Shown here piece by piece: positions 23,521-36,709 of a stretch of 64,000 bases of DNA. The notes beneath the pieces were generated by a model. The model was not told where the DNA came from, ran no database searches, and saw nothing but the letters and a program-made list of their open reading frames with translations. The translations under genes and the position numbers were made by a program. Each line of letters opens with the position of its first letter. Position 1 is the first letter of the stretch. Origin of the DNA: Morinoia aosen (taxonomy: Eukaryota > Arthropoda > Malacostraca > Amphipoda > Talitridae); assembly GCA_030386875.1 (NCBI GenBank), contig CM059563.1:44856102-44920101 (forward strand). Direction: 5' to 3'.

Positions 23521-26500
23521 CAACAGCACGGGCTGATTACACGTCGAAATCGACATAATAGTTCGCATTTAGTATGCCACGAATAGGACGTCGTCAGACA
23601 CACAAATCTATTAATTTTTTTTATCGGTCAGCTAAAGAGAATATTTTATACAATTTCAGTGCAAGAACTGAACATTATGTACTCAAGGATTGACTCTGAG
23701 ATGAAATAAAGCTAGGAAAACACAACATCATACACAAACCACGTCTGAAAAACGATAGAATTGATTTACTTTCTTTGCATATTAAATTTGCTTTGCTTAA
23801 GCCTCCGTATAAGGATTCCTCCGTATTTATACATCACGCAGAAAATTCTCTTCCATTTTGTCAAGGTAAAATTAAAAAAGGTATCTTCATAAGTACTTAA
23901 GATCGAAAAATTGTACTTGATGAAATATTCATCGCACATATCAAAAGAAAAGAAAAGCTTGCCTTTGAGTCATTCAAAAAAATTTGTGATAACTCCCTAA
24001 AAGAACGTCGTTCAGAAGACTCTGGGCAAGTTGTGAATAATCTGCTGCCTCATTTTCATGATATGGGACGTAACATATCTCTAAAAATTCATGCGATCCG
24101 CTCTCATTTGGATTTTTGGCGGAGACAATTTGGGAATGTGAGTGATGAACTTGGCCACAGATTTCTTCTGAATATTTCATTGATAGAGCAACTATTCAAG
24201 GGAAAATGGAACCCTGGCATATCGGCAGACTACTGCTGGAATATAAAAAAATCACACTCCCCGCAAGAGACATAGTAGGACAAATGTTTAATCTGACAGC
24301 TCGGTGTTTTTCATTCATAACTAACAATAATAACATATGGTTCATGGTCCAGGAAAATGGTGGCTAATCTAGCATAATAAAGGTCAGATTCAGAATTAGG
24401 ATATTTTTTTACCCCTAAACAGGTTTTATGCAGCATGTAATTTTTCAACCTGAAGTTTGTTGCACAGTGTAATTGCACTGAGCGTAAGAATGATATTTCA
24501 CCCTTCAATATTTCTCGCAGATTGTCAACGTTGTTCACATTGTTGAATTCGGATAAAAAACCTTTTGTCCCGCGCTCCGGCTATTAATAAACAATCATTT
24601 CCTCAAGTACCTCGGCACGTTCGAGACATAAGTTCTCAGAGCCGGCGAGCGAGTGAAGTGGCTTTCAATTTGCCTGTCGATCACGCGTAGAGCGGTCATC
24701 CTAACGTGATGCCCTGGTCTTAATAAGGGCATCAATCTGGTTCATTTTTTTTCTTTTCCAGGGTATTCCTTTTTGATCCGAGTTTTCAGCCGACTCCGTC
24801 GTGTTTTCTTGTATTCTTCTCAATATTAGTAATAGGTTGCTCCTCGATCTAAGCTTTCACTTAGCTTTTCCGAGTTTCTTCCAGTAATATGGACAACAGA
24901 TCATCCAATAAATCCAAAAGTGATTCGCACTTCGGGGAATATTGAAATTGAGGCGTATGGTATCGCGAACCATTGCTTCACCGAAAATATAATCAATTAC
25001 GTGTTTTTCACATGGACAGGAGCGCGTTATGTCGCTACTGAAGATCAAACTATTAAAAAAAGCTTTTGACTCAACTCAAATCTTGAAAATTTTCAGAAAA
25101 AAATGGAAAGTTACGAAAAAAGAAATTGTTATCGCACTTTTTCAGTAGCGAATGTTTTTCAAAAGGGTTTTTGATGTTGGACCTGCAAGTTGGTATAAAG
25201 TCTTTACAAATATCAGCTGCATAAATTCATCGCAATTCCGTTACTCTTTCATAAAAGTCACTGTCGACAAAGACTAAAGGATTTTACGTATCTGAAAACG
25301 TAAACTGTACCTTGACCAATGACCGTAAACTCTTTGTCACACCAGCCTTGAACTTTCTAGAATCCTGCTTACGTCAATACAACATTTAAATTTATTTTCG
25401 TTTTTTTTTAAATTTATGCATACGAAAAGAGTTACGTATTGTTTGTCCTTGAGTAGAAGAGTTCGTTGGAATATCTCAATAAAATAATAGGCCATCTGTT
25501 TACGGAACATTTGTGCGAGCTGTGGACGATCTCTGAGAATAATTTCAATCATTATTTATGCGTATCTCCTGTCCTTGTAACGATTGACGTCATACTCATT
25601 GACACTAATATCTGCATGTCATGAGTTTCAATACTTCAATATGAATATGAAAGGAAGATCCGTTATCGGGATGCAATATCGGTGGTCGGCGAATGGAAAC
25701 TTTTGGCTTGAACGTTTGCTCTTATCAGTTCAACGGCTTACTTAATGTTATCATGCGTTTCACATGAAAAATGATGCCCCGCCCTACGATACACGGCTCT
25801 TACTGGTGGTTGTACGTGTGTGTGCTGATAAAGAAGCTCGTGCCCTGCCCGCGTAAATGACTAAACAAAAGGTGAAGCAGTCATCAAACGCGGGATCGAT
25901 GCTTTGTAGTGTTTATGCCGCAGTTATCGCTACAAAATACAAACATCAGCGACATGGTTTAATGCGAGGTGCTAAGTGACACGATTTTAAAACCATTTAC
26001 GTCGTCGTAACGGTACAGCTGGCGTCACATGTTCTACTAAGTTGATCTGGAAATTGGTGAAAATCAGTTCTCAAATCAAATCCGTCCTAAAAAATATAGC
26101 GACATTGGAGTCTCGAAAAAATCATGCTAGCTAATAATCACAGAATATCATTGTTCGAACAAATTTTTGTTCGTCATCTGTCACATCAAGCCTCTTAAGA
26201 ACCATTTTGTAATTACACCTTCATAGCCTAAACAAAGGGGATATCAAGAGAGGAAGATGCCATTTAGTATGAAATAAGGAACTGGGATCGAGTAATATTG
26301 TTAGTTGCACAAAAAACAGCTCGGTAAACGAGCGAGTTGGCTGTGGTGACGTCACAATTACGTGGCTTCTTCTTGCCGGAAGATCTGATAACAGTTCACC
26401 ATCCTCTGAAGCATCGAACACTGAATGTATTTTCGAAATTGCATCAAAACAGACTAACTTGATGTATTCGACGTTCCCTTCCCGTACGCGGATGTGCTCA

Positions 26501-27646
26501 GTAAATTTTCGTCATTGTCGAGAGTTCCGTAACGAAAACAAATGTTTATTTCAATCAAGATAACAAATTATATTTTCCGCTGTGGAGTTGTTTCAATTGA
26601 CTTGTGATTAATGACGGGACACAAGGATGTAAATTGGTTGTGGATATACCTATATAAATTGAAAGTGGGATACAAAAGCTTTAATGTATAAATATTTAAT
26701 CGACTAAAAACGTAGGTTAAAGCCTATTATTATAGCAGTATCATGTTAGCTGCAGTCGAGTGTATATGAGGGCATGCAATGTTTGCTCTACGAATATTTT
26801 TTAAGACAACATTTAATATCATTTGACTTGGCTTCAGTGTTCTACCTCAAAACCTTCATGAATTTTCAAGCATAAATGATACCTTTTTTTAAAAAGTATC
26901 CACAACAGAGAAATGTGCCAATATTTCAATTTTATTAATTCTGCTGTTTGCGACATGTTCTAGCACGTAAATTCAGTTAGCCTTAAACTACATATCGCGT
27001 TCATTAAGACGAGAAATACAATTATCATTTGAATAAATTTCTATTCACGTACATAGCCTTTCAGAGACGTCTAACACTCCCCACAAATTACGATGCGAAG
27101 CACTCGAGTAACTGTTCCTTCCAGGCATGCGGTATATATGTTTTCTGGTATATTTCCGGTATATATGTTATATATCAAATGAGATTTAATCGCCCTACAT
27201 ATGAAGTATTCAATAAGTGTCCGCAAAATTTAAAAATAAAGGCAGGAAAAAAATCCTTGCATTTATGCCCCTCAATTAAGTTAAATTTGCAATCCTAAGG
27301 GCATAAGAATCTATTGAAATAGGATTTTTGAGGCAGGTGCAAAACGAGTGAATGAATATTCCGCATCAATTCGGTATTTAGCTCTTCGTTCATGATTATT
27401 GCAATTATTATTATTATTATAATCGGGGGCTTACCAAAGACCATTCCCTAGCGTTTCATTTATAGATTAATCTCCTTTTCACATGCGAGGGCACCGCAAG
27501 ATCTCAACATTTTGCACAGTTCGCTACACTGCCAGAGATGCGTAAGCAAATTGATGAGACGAAAAGGTGAAACCAGGATAAAGAATAAAAGACGAAAATA
27601 CTAGTGCAAGATGTCAATTGCAGGAAGTCCCAGCCATCCCCACGAT
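23521..27646. other. Gene-free intergenic DNA
   Basis: About 4 kb with only short frames (up to 89 codons) and no splice chain, motif or transposon end that I can recognise. Confidence 0.4.
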
Positions 27647-28022
27647 AGAGATTAAGATTTTGATTAATAGTCTAGCTTCCCTAGTCACAACACAAGTGTT
27701 TCCAGGAGAGGAAGGGAGAAGGCGCCTTTCAGTAGGGAACTGAGGGAACGGAAAATCAATGCACAAGGTGTATATTCACACTTTGCGTTAAAAAACAGCA
27801 GGATTGAAAGAAGATTAAGAAACAAAAAAAAGTCGACGAAAGAAATAATAGTAGCTGAAAAAACTATAGCATTGAACTGAAAAGCCCTGTCTGTAACACA
27901 AAAAAAGCCAATTCTATTTCAACAATAGAAAAACTTAACTAGCTTCAGCTTGGGACTTCAGATCTTCCTCCTCGGAGTGTTGATTTCCATACATGCATTA
28001 GTTGCATTCCCTCTTAAGGGGT
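27647..28022 (-). mobile_element. SINE-like retroposon, old diverged copy (E)
   Basis: Aligns along its length with the other copies (reverse orientation relative to copy A): aggaagggagaaggcgcc, gggaactgagggaac, gtagctgaaaaaactata, ttctatttcaaca, ttgatttccatacatgca. Many substitutions, no target duplication left. Confidence 0.55.
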
Positions 28023-29384
28023 CCCGCGACGGAAAAAAGGAATGAAGAATAAAAGGTGAAATGTATACGTGAACATCTACCAGTGAGATTGAATAAGTGT
28101 TAGACGATGATAGTAGAAAAAATGCAATCTTCCAAGTATTTGAGAATGAATGGAACAGAAAATGTATCATGGTGCAGCTTAAGAATCTTCACACTATGGA
28201 GTTTGGAAGGATGTTTATTTACGGTAAGATGATTTCAAGTTTCTGAAGAAGTCTTAAAAAGAGATACAATGCGTCTGCGCATCTAGACATAGACTCTGAA
28301 ACTGAGACTGTCAACACGAAGAAGAATAAATGTGTTTTGAATGTATCTTCAAGAAAAAGTTTTAACAATGATATTCAAGAGAGTAAAACCCTTGAAAGTG
28401 TTAAAAACACAAGCATATTCAAAGAGTTCGTGTACTAGAGTCTCATGATTAATGACAGGTCTAGCTGCCCAATGAGTTAGCGTTTAATGAAGAAAGATAA
28501 TTTCAAAAGCTCCAGGAAGGTATCAGGCTGCCCTTTGGGTGTGGATGAATGAAGCAAGAGAAAATAAAGAACGAAACTGAAAAGAGTTTATTTCCACAAA
28601 AGTTGATCCATGATAATGCAACGAGTCAAATTAAAAAATGTCATATTAGAAAACGCACTTATTGGATGTTATGCAGTAATAGGCAACGTTAAAAGTCCTG
28701 TCAACAATAGGAAAACTGTAGAAAAAACATTAAAAGCTATTAGTTCCATTTGAGTTACGTCTAGTTTGTTTGCCTGCGGATTGAAGGAGAGTAAATGCAG
28801 AGCGATGTGTTTGCGCGAAGAGGTGCGCTATGCTGAGTGTGTGCGGAAATGAATACTGCACTTTTTTTCTGCTTAGGAATACTGAAACTCGTATCGATCC
28901 TCGTTCGATCACCTCCACCTCCCTCCGATACAGTGCGCAGTTTCTCTTTGGCATTTTTAAGACATTTGCGGTGCCAAATTTTAGATTGATATTTTGACTG
29001 TGATGTGACACACTGGTAATCACTGAGGGGATTTTCATGATGCTACTGATCGACCGGTGATCACAAACTCAATTTTCAACATAAAACTTAATGAAGGCAA
29101 GATCTATTCAATGTTAGTTATTTTTAAAATAATCTCAAAAATTAACGATAGTTTGAGTGGCATTTTGAACTTCCGTTTCACCTGCCGCAGTAAAACGTGT
29201 TAAGAAAACTACCTCGTGCTCAGGATGGCCTTATATAGTGTCGTAATTTAAACGCAGTGGGGTAGCCGTGCTGTTAAGGTTTAAGGTGTACAAATGATAT
29301 TTACGGCGAAGTTGAGTTATGTTTTAGATTTGGATGGGCTAGGTTAGATTAATTTTAGTTTACTTAAATTAAAAAATGGGTCAA

Positions 29385-29860
29385 GAAGTTTAACCTTCGT
29401 ATTAAAATGAAAGTTAAAATGAAAGTCACGAGTGTTATTATGGTTAAGATTTGGTTAGGGAAAGGTTGGGCTGCTTTTAGTTTATTTAAATAAAAAAATA
29501 AGTCATAAAGTTTAACAAGTTCCTTGCGTATTGGGCCGTATGTGTGCCATTCGGTAAATTGCTCATTCACGAACCTCTATAATTGAATGACATTTCATGT
29601 GTTTTGCAATATTTAAAAAAAAGTTATCATACGAGGTAGAATGTTATCGAGCAATTGTATTTTCCTATTTCTTACGAAGGATAAAAATGTATTAGGGTCG
29701 TAAAGTCAATTTCACAACGCTGTTACAACCTAATCATCAAACCAACCGTTAACAGCCGCGGAAACGCATTGGAAGCGTTACCCTTCGAGTTAAAATGAAG
29801 CTCAAAATGGAAGTCACGAGTAGTATTATGGTTAAGATTTGAGTAGGGATAGGTTATTGA
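29385..29860. repeat. Pair of related 85-bp segments
   Basis: 29385-29470 and 29770-29860 share accttcg-attaaaatgaa, aagtcacgagt, tattatggttaagattt and tagggaaagg-type stretches at roughly 80% identity, in the same orientation. Confidence 0.7.
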
Positions 29861-30565
29861 AAGTTTAGTTTGAAAGCATGGTACCGATTACAAGCAGTAT
29901 GATCGAGAAACTTTTTACAAAAAAATTGAAAATTAATCAGTTAGTTTCAAATAAGAGTTATATTTTTTTTGTGAAAACGATATCATTAGTATTATCATTT
30001 TTCCCATTCGCTAACCGGAGATTTCGGTATTCTGTTGAAAATGTAAGTCTACTGATTACCAACGTCACACTTCACTGTGTTGATGGATCGGACAGCTTGA
30101 GTTGCTGTGACTAAAATAATATTTTGAAATCGTCTTGTGCCTAGGTTGGTTAGGTTTCCAAGATTATTCTAATAATTATATTGAAGCCAAGTTATAACAG
30201 ATTATATCGACCAGTTTCTGTTAACTTACCTGACAAAATTACAATTTGTTTGGTTAATTAAAATTGTTTTTTGCAAGGTCACGATAAAGGAGAAAGTCAA
30301 CATTATAAGTAGAAACTCATGATAATCTTAGACTTAAGAAGAAGTTTTAGGTTGGATTACTTTAGATGAAAGTTCAAAAAGAAAAATTACACGAAAAAAT
30401 CTAACATGTAGATATACAAACTAAGATGAGACACTGGAGGAAAAGAAGCAAATATTAGTTCTTCACTGTCAATTATTATTGTAAATTATGTTCGAGTTAA
30501 CTCTTAACTCGAATTATTATCGTTGTCATATTGTTATTTTAATATTCCTATTCTCGCTACGATCG

Positions 30566-30623
30566 TTAATACTTTTTCTATAGAGACTGGCACGACTTTT
30601 CACGTTAATAATAGCCTGCAATT
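30566..30623 (+). repeat. 58-bp terminal-type repeat, left copy
   Basis: Starts ttaatactttttctat and ends aataatagcctgcaatt. It matches the reverse complement of 36646-36703 at 54 of 58 positions. Confidence 0.85.
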
Positions 30624-33600
30624 TGGCAAGACACGTGGAGGTGGTGAAACAATTAAGTGGCGATGCCAGACCTTGAAGCCTTCGAGTGCAGGACGACGTT
30701 AAAAATGAATTTTAATGCTTCGCTAACCGCCTGCGCCACAATTACACTCCACACTCTTGTATTAAGAAACACCTTCGGTAGAACGTCCAAGCAAAGCAGT
30801 AGGTTCCAGATGCATGCAACTGCTATCAGGTATCACTTAGCTCAGAAAGACATAGGGTTTTCTTGCAGAGTATAGAGCGCTGTCTCGAAGTTGCGTAGGG
30901 CTCTTTGGAAGAAAGATAAGAAAGTTCACAACGTACCCTAGTAGCATAATCTGATGCCACTGTGAATAAGTGGGAAGTCTAAATGCAGAGCGTACGGGAA
31001 GAGTTTGCGTGCTATCTTCCGCGCCCATGCTACGCGTACCTAAAATGGTTTAAATGGTTCCTTGTTCTGAAGAACGCTGCTAGTACTTAAACCTTCGAAC
31101 TGGTTTTCACATTGGGTGCAAATTTGAATATTTTTACTTTTTCGTTCACAGGTCGGTAAATACTCAGATCATTCAGTTAAATGTGAAAATTGCCTTGAAA
31201 CGGAAGTATTACGTCGGGGCATAAATATTTATTGATTATTATACCAACGATGGCTTAGCATAATCTGATAATAACTATTAAAAGGAAGGCTGGGGAAAAC
31301 CTGCTTCTGAAAAGGTTCATCTGATCTAGAGCTTTCGAGCATTATCTGTGATCCTCTTCAGTAGGTTATCTGAAAAATGATACAAAATATAAATTAAAAG
31401 GACAAAGAATCAATGAATATTAAATTGCTATCGCTTGACAGCAGAGAAAGAAAACGTGTCTGTATTTATTTACATGTACGATTGGTGCGTGAATTTGAAA
31501 TTTCAAATAAAGCAGAACTACCTGAATCAAGTGTGGGTGAAAGTTCATGAATGAAAATGCTTTCCACTTATCTAATTATTGTTGCGAATGATGATGCTAT
31601 GACTTTCAAACTCTTCGTACTTTAAATTTGTACGTTTGGGACTATTAAATTCTATTGTATAATTCCGAAATCTCCCATTAGATATCGAAACTAGAGGGTT
31701 CCCCTGGTACGTTACGACATTCTCTCATGCTCTGGAGTGCTGATTTACGCACGACTTTTTGTTTCTCCAGAATAGGTAGCATTATACTCGTCAAAATGAA
31801 CATTTGTGTTACCTTTGAGCTGCATCGAAGGAAATATTCACATCGTACAAAAGTGTCACATCTGAGGCTTTGTTTTGAGCCTTAAGAATTAAGGAAATAT
31901 GTAACAGATGTGCACGAGTTCGAAAAACGTGTTGAAAACATTTCAGGGTTGCACTGAAATTTTGTCGTAGAAGAGTCTTGACACATTGGATAAATATTTG
32001 TAGGAATTTGGTGTTTTTACCCTGAAACAGATTCGAAGTTAGTTGAGTGTGGGAAGACTCGTTCAGAAAAAGTATATCTTATAGAGGTTTTTGAAAGGAC
32101 AGGCTGCAGTCTTGCTAAACACAACCGCTGCGGTGCTGCGACTCAATATACTGGACTCGACTGGATTGGACCACGAGACATCCTTGAATTTTACACTACC
32201 TTCGCACCCTTAGTTATTGATGTAATTGGTGTTAAATCCTAGAAAATAACATTGTATTGAAGACTTGGCGTTTTAAATTGCGAAAGTGTTTAGAAATATC
32301 GCAACAGCTTCCTGAGCTCATGTCCCAAGAGGGTAAAATTAAACACACTTGTGAGTTCCATTTGCAAAGTACTGTTATGATTTTAGAAACTTGAAATTAT
32401 AAACGTTGAAGTCGAAGCTAAGAATTAATTTACATGTAGTTAAAAATTGAAAAAATAACATTCATTTTTTAAAATTACGATAAACCGTTTGTGAATCATA
32501 CTTAACGTATCAGCTTCATTAGAAATACACCGTTTTTATTTTACTTTCTCATAACGCAGTTCAAGAAAAGACTTTACATCGCTGTGAATTAGGATCTGTT
32601 TTTGAAGTTTGCATCCGAAATGGCCATTAAAAGTTCAGCGAACTGCAGCATTTCGACACATTTAACGGTTTTTTGATGAGCCATTAGTCAACTTGAATAG
32701 AGAAAAAGAATCATAGAATACGCGATCAATTTTCTCGCTTACTGTGTAGATATTGCATGTAGTCTGTCCTTCAATTCACTCTAAATTTCCGATGAACGTC
32801 AATTTTTTGAAGGGTTTCGCAGGAAGAAAGACAGGATTAGTAGTAGATTCTCGCAAATCTTTGGAAGCTTTCAAGCTCGCAATGATCACGCTACTGAAAC
32901 TCGTTCGTAACCTCGACGTCATTCATTTCGATGCAACAAAAAGTTGGAAACACCACGTTTGGCAAAAGCTCTTACCTCAAAACAATCTCCATTCATGTCC
33001 ACCCAGCCTCCAGGTAACCCCTGCTAAAACACATGCAACCCGGACATTGATACGACTGACTTCAGCTCGACACAACCGTAACGCCAGAGCAGGGTATTTC
33101 CGCACTTAATCATTTCAAGACCATGGACAAACATTACCGCGTAGATCAAGCAATGAGACGTTACCTGACGCGTATTTGAAAAGTGACTGTAATTTCATTT
33201 ATGCGTCCATGTTGTCATGCAAAGCCTGGTGAATTCTGTATACATACTTATAACCGCTATTATTAGTACGATAATATATTTACAAAGCTAAGTGAAGTTG
33301 TTTATTAGTCCACGTATTTTTAAAACAAAGCTAAGTGAAGTTGTTTATTAGTCCACGTATTTTTAAAACAAAGTGTTATCTCATGTTATCAGCAGTGGAA
33401 ATAGCCAGTATTGCTTACGTGGTCATATGAAGTGATTTATTGATTTAGGGTGAGGCCATGTAATATATGTGAACAATAATTGGAAGAGTTAGAACAATAC
33501 AATGGTTTTGAAAAGGAGTTAGCAATGTGATTCTGATTACTGACCAACTGAAAGTTTGTTTTTTAAAACAATTAAGACTCGAGAAGGATTTAGTATTTTT

Positions 33601-33716
33601 CGTTTGAAATAAAAATTAAATTGAATAAATAAATATAACAGATGACAAATTTTATGTGTGTGTTAAGGAACGCTCGTCATCACAATTGTTACATGCATAG
33701 AAACATCAAAAATATA
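30624..33716. other. No gene seen; Penelope-like UTR relic possible at 31290-31390
   Basis: Short frames only, the longest 118 codons at 32753-33109, with no recognisable domain. The minus strand at 31390-31300 has CTGAAGA and later CGAAA, the two halves of a hammerhead core, but stem II is poor. Confidence 0.35.
33282..33367. repeat. 43-bp tandem duplication
   Basis: Two units with no difference that I see, each containing gctaagtgaagttgtttatt. Confidence 0.9.
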
Positions 33717-34308
33717 GGGCTTGGACAAAATAATGGAAACACCTAACATTTGGGCATTATAAGCTTTGAACATGTTTTAAGCAATCGAAACGTGACATAT
33801 TTTACTGTTTTTTGTTTATTATTTTTGCTCTTTGATGTGGTTATTTAAAATGACTGTCATTTACAGATATTTAAAAAAACAATGGCTATAATTTAGAAAA
33901 ATGGCAGACCTTTCTGACTTTCAAAGAGGACAAATTGTTGGTGATCGTTTGACAGGCGCTAGTGTAACAAAAACTGCCCGAAGGCTTGGTGTTTCAAAAG
34001 GTGCTGTCTCAAAAGTATTGACTGCTTTTGAGAAAGGAGGCAAAACGTCCTCAGCAAAGCACAGGTCCGGCCGAAAGGTGAAGTTATCTGAGAGAGCCCG
34101 TCGGACTTTAAATCGAATTGTTAGAGAGGATCGCAAGACCACGGGTCCTAAAATCACTGCAGAGCTCAATGAACACCATGATGAACACCTACAGAACCCA
34201 GTTTCAGCAAAAAACTGTTCGTACTAATATAAAAAATGAAGCAATTCAGCAATTCCCGCACTCAAAGTCAAGGTTTGTCAAGGTCTTTCCATTATTTTGT
34301 CCAACTCA
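33717..34308 (+). mobile_element. Internally deleted Tc1-type transposon (592 bp)
   Basis: The 19-base repeat ttggacaaaataatggaaa at 33721-33739 recurs inverted at 34286-34304, the typical Tc1 terminus. Full-length Tc1 elements are about 1.6 kb; here everything after the N-terminal third of the transposase is missing while both ends remain. Confidence 0.85.
33901..34227 (+). CDS. Truncated Tc1 transposase, DNA-binding domain only
   Basis: This 108-codon frame starts MADLSDFQRGQIVGDRL, then TARRLGVSKGAVSKVL and KHRSGRKVKLSERARR. These are the two helix-turn-helix units of the Tc1 paired-like domain with the GRPR-like hook (here SGRK). It continues to LNEHHDEHLQNPVSAK, then runs into the deletion and stops. 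The whole DDE catalytic domain is gone, so it cannot transpose itself. The intact frame is notable for a deletion derivative and could still bind termini of related elements. It sits 180 bases inside the left end, the usual place. Confidence 0.8.
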   Translation: MADLSDFQRGQIVGDRLTGASVTKTARRLGVSKGAVSKVLTAFEKGGKTSSAKHRSGRKVKLSERARRTLNRIVREDRKTTGPKITAELNEHHDEHLQNPVSAKNCSY

Positions 34309-34309
34309 T

Positions 34310-35880
34310 GTAGATCAAGTGCTCATGTCGCTAAAATCATAGTTGTAAGTACATTTTAAACCTTTTTTTGGAATTATTATGACCATAATTCGAGGAAAGA
34401 TAAAAAAGTCTGAAATTTCTTTATACCAGTATTGCATGAAACATTCACGTACAACAAGTCAATACATAAGTTTTAGTATTAAATTCAAATGTAAGTGTTC
34501 CTCACTGATTACAAAAGTTACTTTAACAGATAAAAAGTCCCTGCAATATTCTTCTATCCTTCACAGATGTCATTACGTATCAAGTGTTTTAACTGATGCG
34601 TCTTTTTCATTGCGCTATGGGTCGCGGGTATCACTTTAAAAAGGTCTCCAAGTCAGTGCCCCCACGATGGCTCGAAACATTCACCAGAGCAGGCAGCTCT
34701 TACGGTGATTGCAGAAAACGGAGATGGCAGAAGTACTCGCACTTATACTACTCCGAAGTTAACAGTTGAAAGATTATGGTTATTGCCAAAGTGATGGGAA
34801 AATGAAACATCTTAGCCTAGATGAAAGCTTCAAATTTGTTTTCCAAATTCACTTTATCAGTTGTTCCACAATGTGTGAATCTTCGCGTTGTAAACCGTTT
34901 TTGTTATGCTTATGCGACAACACTTTCTCGTTTGTGACTCAAGGGAATCATTTGTGCCACCATCATTTACACAGGACATTTTATAAATTTATTGTTCGGT
35001 AAAACAAGTTCTCTGAGCTTGTCATTAGGTGATTGTTGAATTTGTGAATAAGTTTGTGTTAAAAACTAGTTGCAAATATCCCGCTTGTCGAATTTTTAGC
35101 ATTAGATGCAGAATAATTCACATTCATTCATTACACCTTCAAAAATATCAATGGCTGCTTCAAAAAAACAAGCTCATGTGGCAACGTAAGTAGAGAGTGT
35201 TCTCGAGAAATGTTCTTCATCAATGTGCCACTGTCTTCTTTATTTCCTTACCCATATTTTTAAACCTTCAGAGACTTGGAATAACTTAAGCAAGAGAATA
35301 GAATCCCACGTTTTTCTTTCAATCTATTGTTCAACCATTGGCGAGGGTATCATAATCCCTATGTTTGTTCATCAACTAAAGATATTTATGTTACGACTTT
35401 TTGAAATTCATTGTTGTACGTACATTTCATGAGTTACCGTTATTGAAAATAAATTGTTTTTCTTTATTTTTCTTCCTTTTCACTATAAATTTTTGTATGC
35501 GCTCCCAAGCTGATCTTTTCCTTCGTCGCATCAGTGTAAAATGGACAACTGTCAGACACAAAAATTTTTTTGGGAAACACCTATATTGATCGCTACACCA
35601 TTACAACTGCGTCTTTAATCTTCGTAGCGCAAGTACGTAGTTAGCCATAAGATTTAGGGTTGAGACCACCTCCGCGTGTCTCCCCTGTAGAAAAATTCTC
35701 TCTTGAGAAACTTTTCCGTAATAGTTTTTTATGATTAGGCTTTCTGTGTATTCAAAAATTAATAAAGAGGATACAGAAAAAGGTAAGTTAAATGATTTCA
35801 TTAGAGGATTACGAATAAATAGATTTAATAGCACGAATAGATACTCTTGTTAAAATTGTTCTAAAAGCTTGAGGGCAGGC
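34310..35880. other. Gene-free DNA
   Basis: Only short frames. No domain, splice chain or clear transposon end. Confidence 0.4.
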
Positions 35881-35935
35881 GGCGCGAATGTAGAGCACCT
35901 CGGATGGCGGGCCGGTCTGCACAGGGTCTGATCTC

Positions 35936-36431
35936 GCAGGATTTCTACACCGCCCAGCCCTCTCCCTCCACCTCCAACCAGCTACAGCACCACCTCCAAG
36001 CAGCTACAGAAATGTTAGGTTAAATTAATTTAGGTTAGGTTAAGTTAAGTTAAGTTAGGTTAAGAGGTTAGGTTAAGTTAGGTTAGGTTGGGTTAGGTTA
36101 GGCCAAGTTCAGTTAGTTTAAGGTTAACTTAAAAAAGTTTGAAAATGCCTGTTTTTGCGTGCCGAGATGGAGGGTCGAATAGCCAAACACCAGCGGTCGT
36201 TGTAAAAACTGATTATAATGATTTAATAGAGGTTAAATTTGATATTACGCTGTAGTATCTGCTTACTAAGTACTTGTAGTGGTTATATTGCAGTGATTAA
36301 TAATAACTGCATAACGAACAGATAGGTTAATAAACCTCAGTAGTGCTACATAGTTCAATAATTGGCGCGAATGGCAACTTTAGTAGCTGCTCGGAGGTGG
36401 AGGGAGAGGGGTAGGCGGTGTAGAAATCCTG
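35936..36431. repeat. Inverted repeat (about 40-bp arms) enclosing TTAGG-like DNA
   Basis: 35936-35975 (cgcaggatttctacaccgcc onward, ending ccctccacctcc) matches the reverse complement of 36391-36431 with few differences. Both arms lie in G+C-rich DNA that shares more sequence outward (ggccggtctg). Confidence 0.8.
36013..36125 (+). repeat. Degenerate TTAGG/TTAAG repeats
   Basis: Stretches such as ggttaggttaagttaagtt and gttaggttgggttaggttag. It resembles the arthropod telomere unit TTAGG, but is short and interstitial. Confidence 0.85.
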
Positions 36432-36552
36432 CGTGCTTGGACCGAGTGCGGCCGGTCTGACAGCTGCCGCCTGAAAACTGCAGAAACAGGGCTGAGCAAA
36501 GCAGACGGTACAACCCCCAACCCGCTAAATCCCACGTACACGCTAAAGAGCC

Positions 36553-36643
36553 TAGAACCCCCAAATCAATTAGAACCCCCCAAATCAATTAGAACCCCCC
36601 AAATCAATTAGAACCCCCAAATCAATTAGAACCCCAAATCAAC
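36553..36643. repeat. 18-20-bp minisatellite, five copies
   Basis: Unit caaatcaattagaacccccc with small length changes in the C run. It ends directly beside the 58-bp inverted repeat copy. Confidence 0.9.
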
Positions 36644-36645
36644 TA

Positions 36646-36703
36646 AATTGCAGGCTATTATTAGCGTGAAAAGTCGTGCCAGTACTTATAGAAAAAGTAT
36701 TAA
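36646..36703 (-). repeat. 58-bp terminal-type repeat, right copy
   Basis: Inverted partner of 30566-30623. The outer ends of both copies are TTAA. Confidence 0.85.
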
Positions 36704-36709
36704 CTGAAA

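Noticed and set aside
28730-29038. 102-codon minus-strand frame
   Set aside because: No motif and no splice partner found.
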